A stretch of DNA of 64,000 nt from Dehalobacterium formicoaceticum. Its GTDB lineage: Bacteria > Bacillota > Dehalobacteriia > Dehalobacteriales > Dehalobacteriaceae. The notes under the pieces were generated by a model. That model searched no databases, had not been told where the DNA came from, and saw only the letters and a list, made by a program, of their open reading frames with translations. The stretch lies in contig NZ_CP022121.1 in the NCBI RefSeq assembly GCF_002224645.1, positions 3,254,501 to 3,318,500 of the forward strand, given 5' to 3'. Below, one piece after another: positions 42,331 through 51,289 of this stretch. The stretch's first letter is position 1. The number at the start of each line of letters is the position of its first letter. The position numbers were made by a program, and so were the translations under genes.

Positions 42331-44418
42331 GTGGACAATACTTCTATTCCCTGGTGGATGCGTATTAGGACGCATGTACTCCTATTTGGCCTGGCTATGT
42401 CTATTTTCCCCTTATTTATCCTTAGCAATTTAAGCTTCAATACTGTTAAGCAATATATGCTAAATAGTATTTGGGAACAAAACTTTGAGGGAGTTTCCGT
42501 ACTGGCGGACGAAGTACAAGAGGTATTTAAGAATATTGAAAACAATTTAAGCTATATTTCTGTAGCTAATGGGGATGCTCTTTTAGGTGATGATGAAAAC
42601 AAAAGGCAATTAGTTTTTAAAACTTTACTAGATCAGGAACCTTTTGTTGAAGAAATAAGGGTAGCTGACAAAAATTTAACGGTGCTGGATAAAATCCCCT
42701 GGGGAAATACAGCTGAATCTGATTTATTTATTCCCTCCCATCAGTCTATTTTTCTGAGCAAAGTTATATTTTCTGAGACTGGTGATCCCAAGATGTATGT
42801 AACAACGGCTATTCCGGATCCTAATACAGGAGAAAGAATAGGGTATTTTCAAGTAAAAATTGATTTAAATAGCATCATTGACAATTTTACCGGACATCGG
42901 TTGAGTAAAGAAGGGAATTTATATTTTATTGATAAATCCGGTAATTTAATTGGACATACTGAATACAGCCGGGTTTTAGACCGGGAGGATTTTCGGGGAA
43001 ATCCTGCTGTACAAAACTTTTTGGAAGGGAATGAATATTCCCAGGGCACAGAGTATAAAAACTCTGAGGGCACAAATGTTATTGGCTGGTTTGCCAAAGT
43101 GGGTAACCCTGATTGGGGCGTATTTATTGAGCAAACCACCAGAGAGGCCTATCAACCTATTTATAGTTTTACATTGAAACTGCTCATCATTGCCATTTTG
43201 ATAATGATCATTGGTTCTCTTCTAAGTATTATCTTTGGTTTGAAGCTGGTTCAGCCTTTGGAGAACCTGGAAGGACAGGTTAAGAAAATTATCTCTACAG
43301 GCGACATTCAGGAGGAAATTCCTATTGAGAGTTGGGATGAAATCGGCAGGTTGGTCCAATCTTTTAATCAATTATTGTTTCTTTTAGACGAGACTAATGA
43401 AAATTTAAAAAACGAAAAAGAATTATTGCGCATCGTTGTTGACGGAATTGGAGCAGGAATGGTACTCCTCGATGAAGAAAGAAATATCGTATGGTGGAAT
43501 TCCATCTTCGCCCGTTGGTTTGGTGATAAATTAACTGATTTACCATGGAAACTTTCCCTGGAAAAAGATCGGGTCTTTACCGTCAATGTTAATGGAGAAC
43601 ACCGGCACATGCGTCAGATATTGTATGAATTAACACCTGATAAATCCAATAATGCCGCTTACCTATTGCTCCTCGAAGATGTTACTCAACAAACGGAAAT
43701 GGAAGCCCGGATGATAGAATCGGATAAAATGGCAACTGTCGGTCTTTTGGCCTCAGGGGTAGCCCATGAGATTAATAATCCTCTGGCGATTGTTGCCGCC
43801 CACAGTGAGGATTTGCTGGACCGCTTGAAAGAGGAAGATCAGAGTCTGGAGCAGGACGAAATTAAAGCGGGCTTAAATATCGTATTAGAACAAGTTATCC
43901 GCTGTAAACAGATTATATCTCGTCTCCTGGGTCTTGCCCGCAAGAGCCATGATAATGATTATGTGGATATTGGGCAATCAAGCGCTCAGGTTTTGGAACT
44001 ATTAAAGCATCGAGCAAAACAAAAAAACATAAAAATTGTGAGCCAGATTGATGCCGGCCTTTTTGTATTAGGCAACGAAAGTGAGTGGCAGCAGGTGGTT
44101 TTAAATATTGTCACCAACGCTCTGGATGCGTCAAATGCTGGAGGAACACTGGAAGTCGCGGCCGGGCGTGACGACAATAATAATGAAGAGATCCATTTTT
44201 CTGTACATGATTATGGGCAGGGTATTCCGGAAAAATATCTAAAGAAACTCTTTGTCCCTTTCTTTACCACCAAACCTGTGGGACAAGGAACCGGCCTTGG
44301 TTTATTTATCAGTTACAGTATCGTACAAAAGATGCAGGGAAAATTGTTTATTGACAGTACAGAAGGAAAAGGGACCATCGTAGATATTACCTTACCTTCT
44401 TATAAGGTGGGTGCATAA
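42331..44418 (+). CDS. Membrane sensor histidine kinase (Cache-HAMP-PAS-HisKA), NtrB/DctB-like
   Basis: A 695-aa sensor. First membrane helix at about residues 14-37, an extracytoplasmic Cache-type domain (about 40-275; [21 protein letters not shown]), second helix at about 285-310, HAMP, PAS, then HisKA ([19 protein letters not shown]) and HATPase ([25 protein letters not shown]). The GTG at 42331 has GGGGGAG five bases upstream; an upstream TTG is less likely. It overlaps or abuts the NtrC-type regulator gene. Cache domains commonly bind small organic acids, so it may read the transporters' substrate outside the cell. Confidence 0.9.
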   Translation: MDNTSIPWWMRIRTHVLLFGLAMSIFPLFILSNLSFNTVKQYMLNSIWEQNFEGVSVLADEVQEVFKNIENNLSYISVANGDALLGDDENKRQLVFKTLLDQEPFVEEIRVADKNLTVLDKIPWGNTAESDLFIPSHQSIFLSKVIFSETGDPKMYVTTAIPDPNTGERIGYFQVKIDLNSIIDNFTGHRLSKEGNLYFIDKSGNLIGHTEYSRVLDREDFRGNPAVQNFLEGNEYSQGTEYKNSEGTNVIGWFAKVGNPDWGVFIEQTTREAYQPIYSFTLKLLIIAILIMIIGSLLSIIFGLKLVQPLENLEGQVKKIISTGDIQEEIPIESWDEIGRLVQSFNQLLFLLDETNENLKNEKELLRIVVDGIGAGMVLLDEERNIVWWNSIFARWFGDKLTDLPWKLSLEKDRVFTVNVNGEHRHMRQILYELTPDKSNNAAYLLLLEDVTQQTEMEARMIESDKMATVGLLASGVAHEINNPLAIVAAHSEDLLDRLKEEDQSLEQDEIKAGLNIVLEQVIRCKQIISRLLGLARKSHDNDYVDIGQSSAQVLELLKHRAKQKNIKIVSQIDAGLFVLGNESEWQQVVLNIVTNALDASNAGGTLEVAAGRDDNNNEEIHFSVHDYGQGIPEKYLKKLFVPFFTTKPVGQGTGLGLFISYSIVQKMQGKLFIDSTEGKGTIVDITLPSYKVGA

Positions 44419-44422
44419 TTTT

Positions 44423-45814
44423 ATGAAACATTATCAAAAAATCCTCATTATCGATGATGAAGAAGCTTTGCGCTCTATTCTTGTCCAACGCTTAAAGCGC
44501 AAAGGTTATGACACAATGCAGGCGGGTACAGCAGAGGAAGGTGCGGCCTGTGTGAAAGATAATTTAATTGATGTTGTCCTCTTGGATTTAAAGCTCCCCG
44601 ATGGGGACGGGCTGTCTCTTCTTCCTAGAATAAAACAAATGCAGCCGGATATCCAGGTTGTCATGTTAACGGGACATGGTACCATTGAATCCGCCATCGA
44701 GGCCATGAAACTGGGCGCTTATGATTATCTTACCAAGCCTTGCAATTTTTCCGAATTGGAAATTACCTTGGAAAAAGCCCAAGAACAGCGGAAGCTCTTA
44801 ATAGAAAATAAGGGGCTGAGGCAGGTTGTCAGCCGGCAGACCTCAGAACTAAAAATTATTGCAAAAAGCCCGCAAATGTCCCGCCTTTTGGAAATTACCG
44901 GCAAATTCGCTCAGGCTGATGCACCGGTACTGATCCAGGGAGAAAGCGGCGTGGGCAAGGAACTATTTGCCCGGGCGATTCACTTGGGCAGTGCTAGGGC
45001 TAACCGATCCTACATCCCGTTAAATGCCGGGGCCATTCCGGAAGCATTAATAGAGAGTGAACTTTTTGGCCATGAAAAAGGTGCTTTTACCGGGGCCGGG
45101 GGACAAAAAATCGGTCTAGTGGAAATGGCTGATAATGGTACGCTTTTTTTGGATGAAATAGGTGAAATGCCTTTATTATTGCAAGTAAAGCTCTTAAGGT
45201 TTTTAGAATCAGGGGAATTTCGCCGGGTGGGAGATACCCGACTGAGAAGAGTTGATGTCCGTATTGTGGCAGCAACAAACCGAGATCTGCAACAAGAAGT
45301 TAATCAAGGAAAGTTTCGCCAGGATTTGTATTATCGCCTAAACAGCTTGATTTTGGATGTTCCCCCATTAAGGGAGCGCCGGGATGATATTATTCCCCTG
45401 GCCGAATATTTTTTAGAGAGCCGAAGTAAGGTCAACCCTGCCGAAGGAAGTTATCTCTTGTCATCCGCTGCCAAGGAACAATTACTGAAGTATAATTTCC
45501 CCGGTAATGTACGGGAACTGGCCCATCTGGTGCAGCGGGGGATGATATTGACCAATGACGGGATAATTGAACCCATTGATATCTGGCCGGAGAAAGTTAA
45601 GCCCAAAATAAACAGTCCTCAATTAGTATCTTCCGATCAAGATAACCCTGACTTATCTAATGATAACCGATACCCGACACTTGCGGATGTAGAAAAGAAT
45701 TATATTTTATCTGTATTAGAAAAAACAGAGGGGAACCGCAACCAGGCAGCGAAATTACTGGACATCAGTGTGCGCAACCTTTACCGAAAAATCCAGAGTT
45801 ATGGGGTAGAATAA
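44423..45814 (+). CDS. NtrC-family sigma-54 activator
   Basis: A 463-aa response regulator with three parts: receiver (acceptor Asp55 in VVLLDLKLPDGDG), AAA+ domain (Walker A GESGVGKE, GAFTGA loop in HEKGAFTGAGG for sigma-54 contact, Walker B TLFLDEIGEMP, arginine-finger region) and a C-terminal Fis-type HTH (NRNQAAKLLDISVRNLYRKI). It starts four bases after the kinase stop, or at a GTG overlapping it. It is the obvious activator of the -24/-12 promoter at 40511 through the repeats at 40383-40440. Confidence 0.93.
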   Translation: MKHYQKILIIDDEEALRSILVQRLKRKGYDTMQAGTAEEGAACVKDNLIDVVLLDLKLPDGDGLSLLPRIKQMQPDIQVVMLTGHGTIESAIEAMKLGAYDYLTKPCNFSELEITLEKAQEQRKLLIENKGLRQVVSRQTSELKIIAKSPQMSRLLEITGKFAQADAPVLIQGESGVGKELFARAIHLGSARANRSYIPLNAGAIPEALIESELFGHEKGAFTGAGGQKIGLVEMADNGTLFLDEIGEMPLLLQVKLLRFLESGEFRRVGDTRLRRVDVRIVAATNRDLQQEVNQGKFRQDLYYRLNSLILDVPPLRERRDDIIPLAEYFLESRSKVNPAEGSYLLSSAAKEQLLKYNFPGNVRELAHLVQRGMILTNDGIIEPIDIWPEKVKPKINSPQLVSSDQDNPDLSNDNRYPTLADVEKNYILSVLEKTEGNRNQAAKLLDISVRNLYRKIQSYGVE

Positions 45815-45815
45815 A

Positions 45816-47150
45816 ATGGAGAAACTAACTGTTCCTTCCGGCAAATGGTCGGATCTTTGGCAACAGGAAGATTATTGGGCAGTATGGATTGGCCTGGTTA
45901 TTGTTTTGGCCGCTATTCTATTTAGGAACACCGGGAATAGTTTTTTAACCTTGCTAGTTTTTATTGTACCTGATTACAGTGATCCGGCTGCAGCAATAAG
46001 CTATGTACAAAATCACATGACAGCCCTCTTTGCCCTTTATTTGTTTTTTATGATTTTATTTGCCATTGCGGTAAAGGCCATGGGGCACCGGATAAGCTCT
46101 TTTATTGCCGGCTTTACCGTACTCTTTGTCATGAGTGCGGCAATCATCGTATGGGGCTCATGGAGTCTCATGGAAAACTACGGTTTGGAAACACCACTCC
46201 TTGCTTTGATTGTTGGTCTATTAATCGGTAATATTTTAAAGGTACCGAAGGGAGTGGACAATGTACTTCATACCGGTTTTTTTGTGAAGACCGGTATTGT
46301 CCTAACGGGGGCCACTTTACCATTTACCCTGATCATGATGGCAGGGGTAACAGCTTTTGCCCAAGCATCAATTGTCACGTCAGCTACCTTTCTCACGGTT
46401 TACTGGGCGGGAACCCGGCTCTTTTCCTTGGATAAGCGTTTTGCAGCTACTTTGGCTGCCGGGGGATCTATCTGCGGTGTTTCCGCAGCTATTGCCATCG
46501 GCGGGGCGATCAAGGCGGAAAAGCAACATGTGTCTATTGCTATTTCGGTAATTATCATTTGGTCAATTTTAATGATCTTTCTCCTGCCTTTTGCCATTAA
46601 TGTGCTGGATGTTCCGCCGGGACCGGCGGGTGCCTGGATTGGCACATCAGAATTCGCCGATGCACCGGGTATGGTTGTAGCGGCAGCTATTGATGAACAA
46701 GCCATTAAGACTTTTACATTGGTGAAAGTAATCGGCAGGGACATGTTTATCGGCATTTGGTGCTTTATTATGGCCCTTTTTTCTATTACCAGGTGGGATA
46801 AAAGATTTGATGGGACAAAACCTAATCCCTCGGACATTTGGATCCGTTTTCCTAAATTTATCTTGGGTTTTTTTGTCGCATCAATTCTAATCACAATTTT
46901 AACTGCCGTTTCAGATGTAAACAGCTATAATATAATAAGTAATAATATTATCAGCCTTGTGGAGGAGCTGAGAAATTGGACCTTTATCTTTGCTTTCCTC
47001 TCCATTGGCTTGACCAGCCGGCTAAAGGATCTTACCTTTGAAGGATGGAAACCCTTTGCGGCCATAGGCATTGGGGTTCTGGTGAATATTCCCATAGCAT
47101 ATCTGCTATCGGTAGTGATTATGGGTAGTTATTGGGCTGGAATTAAGTAG
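45816..47150 (+). CDS. UPF0324/YeiH-type putative sulfate/sulfonate exporter, copy 2
   Basis: A 444-aa paralogue of the protein at 40647-41993, with the same N-terminal WSDLW-EDYWAVW block, KTGIVLTGATLPFTLI, AGGSICGVSAAIAIGGAIKAE and WIGTSEFADAPGMV. It begins one base after the activator's stop, so it is co-transcribed with the two-component genes rather than with copy 1. The two copies differ enough to be an old duplication and may differ in substrate or direction. Confidence 0.88.
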   Translation: MEKLTVPSGKWSDLWQQEDYWAVWIGLVIVLAAILFRNTGNSFLTLLVFIVPDYSDPAAAISYVQNHMTALFALYLFFMILFAIAVKAMGHRISSFIAGFTVLFVMSAAIIVWGSWSLMENYGLETPLLALIVGLLIGNILKVPKGVDNVLHTGFFVKTGIVLTGATLPFTLIMMAGVTAFAQASIVTSATFLTVYWAGTRLFSLDKRFAATLAAGGSICGVSAAIAIGGAIKAEKQHVSIAISVIIIWSILMIFLLPFAINVLDVPPGPAGAWIGTSEFADAPGMVVAAAIDEQAIKTFTLVKVIGRDMFIGIWCFIMALFSITRWDKRFDGTKPNPSDIWIRFPKFILGFFVASILITILTAVSDVNSYNIISNNIISLVEELRNWTFIFAFLSIGLTSRLKDLTFEGWKPFAAIGIGVLVNIPIAYLLSVVIMGSYWAGIK

Positions 47151-47196
47151 TTTTGATTTTTAAAGGAAGTTAGATCTTTTTGGAAGGAGCAAAATC

Positions 47197-47565
47197 ATGC
47201 ATCCAGATAATGAAACATGTGTCCAACGAGCTCGATTCTTTTTTCACTTTTTTGAGAAAAAAGATTGGTTACCCGGTGAGAGGCCTCCTCTTGATGATAT
47301 TGTGAAGAAGAAAAATTTACGCCCGGAAGCAATTCGTAATTTAAATAAATTTCTTACTACCAGATTGGACAGGATTGCGAAAATGATGGAGCTATTGCTG
47401 GAAGTCCATGATGATTGGGCTGTTACCGGCAAAAAAGACATGGTATTAATGGAAACCGAAACCTTTGACTTCAACAAAGCGCTGGAGGTTTTAAAACAAA
47501 ATGGCTTTCATGATGACGAATTTATTTTAAAGGTGGAATACACCCGCAAATGGGGAGTTTTATAA
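47197..47565 (+). CDS. Hypothetical protein, 122 aa
   Basis: I do not recognise this protein. It is a soluble, mostly helical, charged protein (MHPDNETCVQRARFFFHFFEK at the start, KNLRPEAIRNLNKFLTTRLDRIAKMMELLLEV in the middle) with no signal peptide. AAGGAGC lies before the ATG. It lies between the second UPF0324 transporter and the TauE/SafE permease, all on the plus strand with short gaps, so it probably belongs to the same function. Confidence 0.75.
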   Translation: MHPDNETCVQRARFFFHFFEKKDWLPGERPPLDDIVKKKNLRPEAIRNLNKFLTTRLDRIAKMMELLLEVHDDWAVTGKKDMVLMETETFDFNKALEVLKQNGFHDDEFILKVEYTRKWGVL

Positions 47566-47647
47566 AAGAAAATCAAGTATTAAGGGGAATCGCCTGTTAA
47601 AATATCATCTTTAGCTGTGACAAAATAATTTAGGAGGAGTTTTCTGT

Positions 47648-48415
47648 ATGGTCTTTTCTTTGACAAATCTCCTTTGGGTGGTAATCCCCACATTATTGGC
47701 TGCTACTATACATAGTGTTACCGGTTTCGGCATGGGTATCGTACTGATGATATTTTTACCCATGGTTTTTTCCATAGGGCAATCGGCGGCTTTGGGCGCG
47801 TCCCTGGCAATTCTATCCACCTCTTTGCTGTTTTTTCAATATCGTAAAGCTGCTAACCTAAAATTATTGGTGGTCCCCCTGATCTTTTATTTTCCTGCCT
47901 TCTTTGCAGCCTTATCATTGGCCGTCCGCGTCCAATCTGATTTTTTGAAACCAGTATTAGGCATAATTTTTCTGGGTTTGGCTGTCTATTTTATTTTTTT
48001 CTCAGGCACATTCACCCTGCAGGCGAATATACAAACTGCCCTGATCTGTACCATGCTCAATGCCATCGTAGATGCCTTTTTCAGCATTGGAGGTCCTTTT
48101 ATCGTCATCTATCTTCTAGCCGCTACCAAAACAAAAGAAGAGTATCTGGGTACCCTGCAAGCTTACTTTATGATTTGTGCCATCTATGGGGTGACGATGC
48201 GCATTCTGAAACATCAGATTACCCCTTCCATGCTTCCGTTAATTGCCGCCGGCATGATCGCCTTGATCATCGGTATTTTTTTGGGCAGCAAGGTAGTAAA
48301 GCATATTGATGCACAAATGATGAGGAAATTAGTCTATGGTTTTATTGGCGTTGCCGGCATCATCACATTTCTATCCAGTCTGCCCACGCTGTTTGCCATA
48401 TTGTCCCTCTATTGA
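47648..48415 (+). CDS. TauE/SafE (TSUP)-family permease
   Basis: A 255-aa membrane protein with about eight helices and the TSUP repeat architecture (HSVTGFGMGIVLM in the first half, FFSIGGPFIVIYLLA in the second). TSUP proteins export sulfite, sulfoacetate or other organosulfur anions. GGAGGAG precedes the ATG. Together with two UPF0324 transporters and a possible sulfite-releasing lyase in the window, a sulfite or sulfonate role is plausible. Confidence 0.86.
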   Translation: MVFSLTNLLWVVIPTLLAATIHSVTGFGMGIVLMIFLPMVFSIGQSAALGASLAILSTSLLFFQYRKAANLKLLVVPLIFYFPAFFAALSLAVRVQSDFLKPVLGIIFLGLAVYFIFFSGTFTLQANIQTALICTMLNAIVDAFFSIGGPFIVIYLLAATKTKEEYLGTLQAYFMICAIYGVTMRILKHQITPSMLPLIAAGMIALIIGIFLGSKVVKHIDAQMMRKLVYGFIGVAGIITFLSSLPTLFAILSLY

Positions 48416-48465
48416 TACTGCCAAATCATTAGCTGCTCAGATTTTGTGCTAATTTGCTATTTATG

Positions 48466-48495
48466 TTGACTCTTAAACTTGAAATCTGTTATTTT
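48466..48495 (+). promoter_or_regulatory. Putative promoter of the DUF4317 gene
   Basis: TTGACT and TATTTT are 18 bp apart, 33 bp before the ATG of the DUF4317 gene. Confidence 0.5.
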
Positions 48496-48527
48496 AATAT
48501 GAGAATTGAATTAGGGGGCACTATTTA

Positions 48528-49700
48528 ATGAATAAAAAAGATGTAGCAAGTATTCGCAAAGAATTTAAATTAGATAATACAAAATTAAAACTAGAAGACA
48601 TTGTAAGTATTTACGTGAAAGGAGACAGCAAACAGATCATCGGCATCGAAAAAGAGTATTTCGGCATGATGGATACTCAAAAACAGGAACTTTATCTCAA
48701 AAATTTCAAAAAGCTGCTCACCGGTCCACTTGATACCAAAGTATTTGAGCTTGAGTTTTCCCATAATGAATTAGGGCAAAACCTTACCCAAAAAGCATTG
48801 ATGGACACCCTGCAGTCAAGTAATTTTATCGAACAAGCAGAAGAACTGGCTCGTAAGATCATTGAGAGCTGTGATTATCAAGATGATTTTGTGGTTTCCT
48901 TTTTACGGGGTGAGGTTTTTAAACCAATGAAGCTGGAAAAACGGGAAGATGAATCCGGCATTGATGACCTGGTATTTTCCTTTAATTTTTTTATGGGCAG
49001 TATTAATCCGGTAACGGTACCCCAAACGGCTCTCAAATTTGATTTTGAAGGCAAGGTATTTAGAGCGGCTCTGCCCATGGACGTAATTATCAACTTAAAT
49101 GCTCCCTTAGACGGGTTTATGTTTCCCTCCTGGAATGATCAGGCAGCGGATGTGAATAGAGTAGTTTATTACTCTAATAAAGCAAATAAACCGAATATGG
49201 AGTTTTTGGAGCAGGTTTTGGACTGCGATTTTCATGCTACTGCCCAATTAGAAAAGGAGCAGTTTTTTGAAATCGTGCAGGAGGTTGTGGGTATTGAGAT
49301 TGAAGCAGAAAAGATCGCAAGTATTTATGAAGGTGTGAACTACATTTTGACGAGGAATGAAGAGGAAGAGAACCCCGAAAGTGCCGCTGTGGGCTTAAAG
49401 GATATGGAGCAAATTCTGCACGCCAGCGGGGTAGAAAATACCGAACATCTTGAGACTGCTTTCATGGATATCACAGGTACGGACAACTATGAGTTTAAAG
49501 CATCCAACATTGTGCCCAAATTTACCGGGAAATCGATTAAAATCGAAAATGATACGGTGAGCATTGCCATCAGTCCCCAAGACCTGAAAAACATCAAGCA
49601 AGTCAAAAAAGATGGTCGGAAGTACTTGCTTATCGAAATTGATGAAACGGTAAATCTAGAAGGGTTTGAGTTAAGCACGGAAGCTTTAGAGGCTTTATGA
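48528..49700 (+). CDS. DUF4317 domain protein
   Basis: A 390-aa cytosolic protein beginning MNKKDVASIRKEFKLDN, the typical start of DUF4317, a family found in Clostridia with no known function. It is acidic, with no membrane segment or catalytic motif that I can identify. AGGGGGC precedes the ATG. It is the last plus-strand gene of this region and is followed by a terminator. Confidence 0.85.
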   Translation: MNKKDVASIRKEFKLDNTKLKLEDIVSIYVKGDSKQIIGIEKEYFGMMDTQKQELYLKNFKKLLTGPLDTKVFELEFSHNELGQNLTQKALMDTLQSSNFIEQAEELARKIIESCDYQDDFVVSFLRGEVFKPMKLEKREDESGIDDLVFSFNFFMGSINPVTVPQTALKFDFEGKVFRAALPMDVIINLNAPLDGFMFPSWNDQAADVNRVVYYSNKANKPNMEFLEQVLDCDFHATAQLEKEQFFEIVQEVVGIEIEAEKIASIYEGVNYILTRNEEEENPESAAVGLKDMEQILHASGVENTEHLETAFMDITGTDNYEFKASNIVPKFTGKSIKIENDTVSIAISPQDLKNIKQVKKDGRKYLLIEIDETVNLEGFELSTEALEAL

Positions 49701-49793
49701 GGCTTTATAAGGAAACCCGACTTATGGCACCGGTGGAAATCTTAGTTGCACTTATCCTTTTAATCTTAAAATTTATGCTTTCTGAAAGTACAA

Positions 49794-49828
49794 AAAGAGG
49801 ATACCAGACAACCTGGCTATCCTCTTCT
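49794..49828. terminator. Terminator between convergent genes
   Basis: AAGAGGATACCAG, ACAAC loop, CTGGCTATCCTCTT; A-rich before and T-containing after. It lies between the DUF4317 gene and the convergent nitroreductase gene. Confidence 0.75.
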
Positions 49829-49882
49829 CATTGATCGTGCATCGTAATCATTTGCTTTTTTAACAGAGATCTTTTGCGCTTT

Positions 49883-50551
49883 TTAATCGAAAACCTCCAG
49901 CACTTCTTCCATTCTCCGCCTTGTCTTTGGCCGATGATCCCTGTTTTTATAGCCAAAGGCAATCATGCAAGACAGCCTGAAATGTTCAGGATCATAGACC
50001 CCTTCTTTAATCAGAATCTCCTCCACCTCTTCCCGGTCAAAGCCCTCGATGGGGGTTGAATCCACACCCAAGATGGCCGCAGCGGTCAGCATATTGGTAA
50101 AGGGAATATAGGTTTGTTTGCAGGTCCAGTCAAATAATGCTCTTTCACTTTCCATCAGCTTAAAATCTTTTTCCTGGAAATTCTTAAACTTTTCCGTTCG
50201 GGCCGGGATCTGATCATCAGGAAACTGCTGAATTTCCTTGGTAATATATTGAATATATTCGGAATCATAGCGCATATCCTGATTGCTCCGCGCCAGAATC
50301 AGTACAAAATGGCTGGCGCCGTCAATGGATTTTTCCGCCCCCCAGGAATATGGTCTTATTTTTTCTTTGATTGCTTGATTATTCAGTAAGACAAATTTCC
50401 ATGGTTCATAGCCCATGGAACTGGGCGAAAGTCTGCCCGCCTCCATGATCACCATAAAATCCTCATCTGCTACTCTCTTTTCCGGGTCATAGCCTTTGCA
50501 TGTATATCTATTTTGAAAGGTTTCTAAAATAAATTTTCTTGCCTCCTGCAT
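49883..50551 (-). CDS. Nitroreductase-family flavoprotein
   Basis: A 222-aa FMN-dependent oxidoreductase (NfsB type): NRYTCKGYDPEKRV at the start, SPSSMGYEPWKFVLL, and AAILGVDSTPIEGFD. Its start is 14 bp from the HAD gene's stop in the same direction, so it may belong to the RuBisCO-like-protein cluster. The natural substrate is unknown. Confidence 0.93.
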   Translation of the reverse strand: MQEARKFILETFQNRYTCKGYDPEKRVADEDFMVIMEAGRLSPSSMGYEPWKFVLLNNQAIKEKIRPYSWGAEKSIDGASHFVLILARSNQDMRYDSEYIQYITKEIQQFPDDQIPARTEKFKNFQEKDFKLMESERALFDWTCKQTYIPFTNMLTAAAILGVDSTPIEGFDREEVEEILIKEGVYDPEHFRLSCMIAFGYKNRDHRPKTRRRMEEVLEVFD

Positions 50552-50565
50552 TCCAGATCACCCCT

Positions 50566-51222
50566 TTAAACCATTAATTGTAAGGCTTGGGCAAAGTCAT
50601 CGATGAAAAGATCACATATCTCCTTCATTTCTGCTTCTTCCTTACCCCGGTTGGAATCGTCCCGCACCCCAACGACATAAAAACCGGCTTCCTTTGCCAC
50701 CTGACAAGCCAGCAAAGAATCTTCAAAGACCATACATTCCTTTGGTTCCATGTGAAATCTTTGGGCGCAATGGATAAAGATCTCCGGGCTGTCCTTGGTG
50801 GTCTTTAGCTCGTCAATGGTAATGATATAATCCAAAAATTGATCGGCCCCTGTTCTTTTTACGGCTGCTTCCGCAAAATCCCGCATATTGGCGGTTGCCA
50901 GGCAAATTTTTAGACCCTTCTTGGATAGCTGCTCCATAAATTCAAATACATGGGGCTTTAACTGAATTTTATCTCGATAAATTAAAGCTACCTCGTCTAT
51001 CATAAATTTAAAAATTTCTTCCGGGGAGGCCTCCAAATGGTATTCCTTTTTGATATAGGATGCCCCATCCCGGAAACCTTTGGGCTTAATCTCCCGTAAC
51101 ATGTCATCATTGGGACTGATGCCGTGCTTTGCCAAAAGCTTCTTCAGCATCTCATCAATATAATTCATCGAAGTTACAATGGTGCCGTCAAAATCAAGGA
51201 TAGCTAATTTTTTCTGATTCAT
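50566..51222 (-). CDS. HAD-superfamily phosphatase
   Basis: A 218-aa hydrolase with all HAD motifs: LDFDGTIVTS (nucleophile Asp10 in DFDGT), CLATANMRDFAEAA (motif II), and VFEDSLLACQVAKEAG (motif IV), with an alpha-helical cap as in phosphoglycolate phosphatase or beta-phosphoglucomutase. It follows the RuBisCO-like gene by 68 bp in the same direction. In the methionine salvage pathway a HAD phosphatase (MtnX) acts right after a RuBisCO-like enolase (MtnW), so it may similarly remove the phosphate that the FGGY kinase adds. Confidence 0.9.
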   Translation of the reverse strand: MNQKKLAILDFDGTIVTSMNYIDEMLKKLLAKHGISPNDDMLREIKPKGFRDGASYIKKEYHLEASPEEIFKFMIDEVALIYRDKIQLKPHVFEFMEQLSKKGLKICLATANMRDFAEAAVKRTGADQFLDYIITIDELKTTKDSPEIFIHCAQRFHMEPKECMVFEDSLLACQVAKEAGFYVVGVRDDSNRGKEEAEMKEICDLFIDDFAQALQLMV

Positions 51223-51289
51223 TTTATTATTTTAATCCATTTCATTTTTTTTGATTCATCAAATTCCAAGACTCTCACTTCATCCGACC

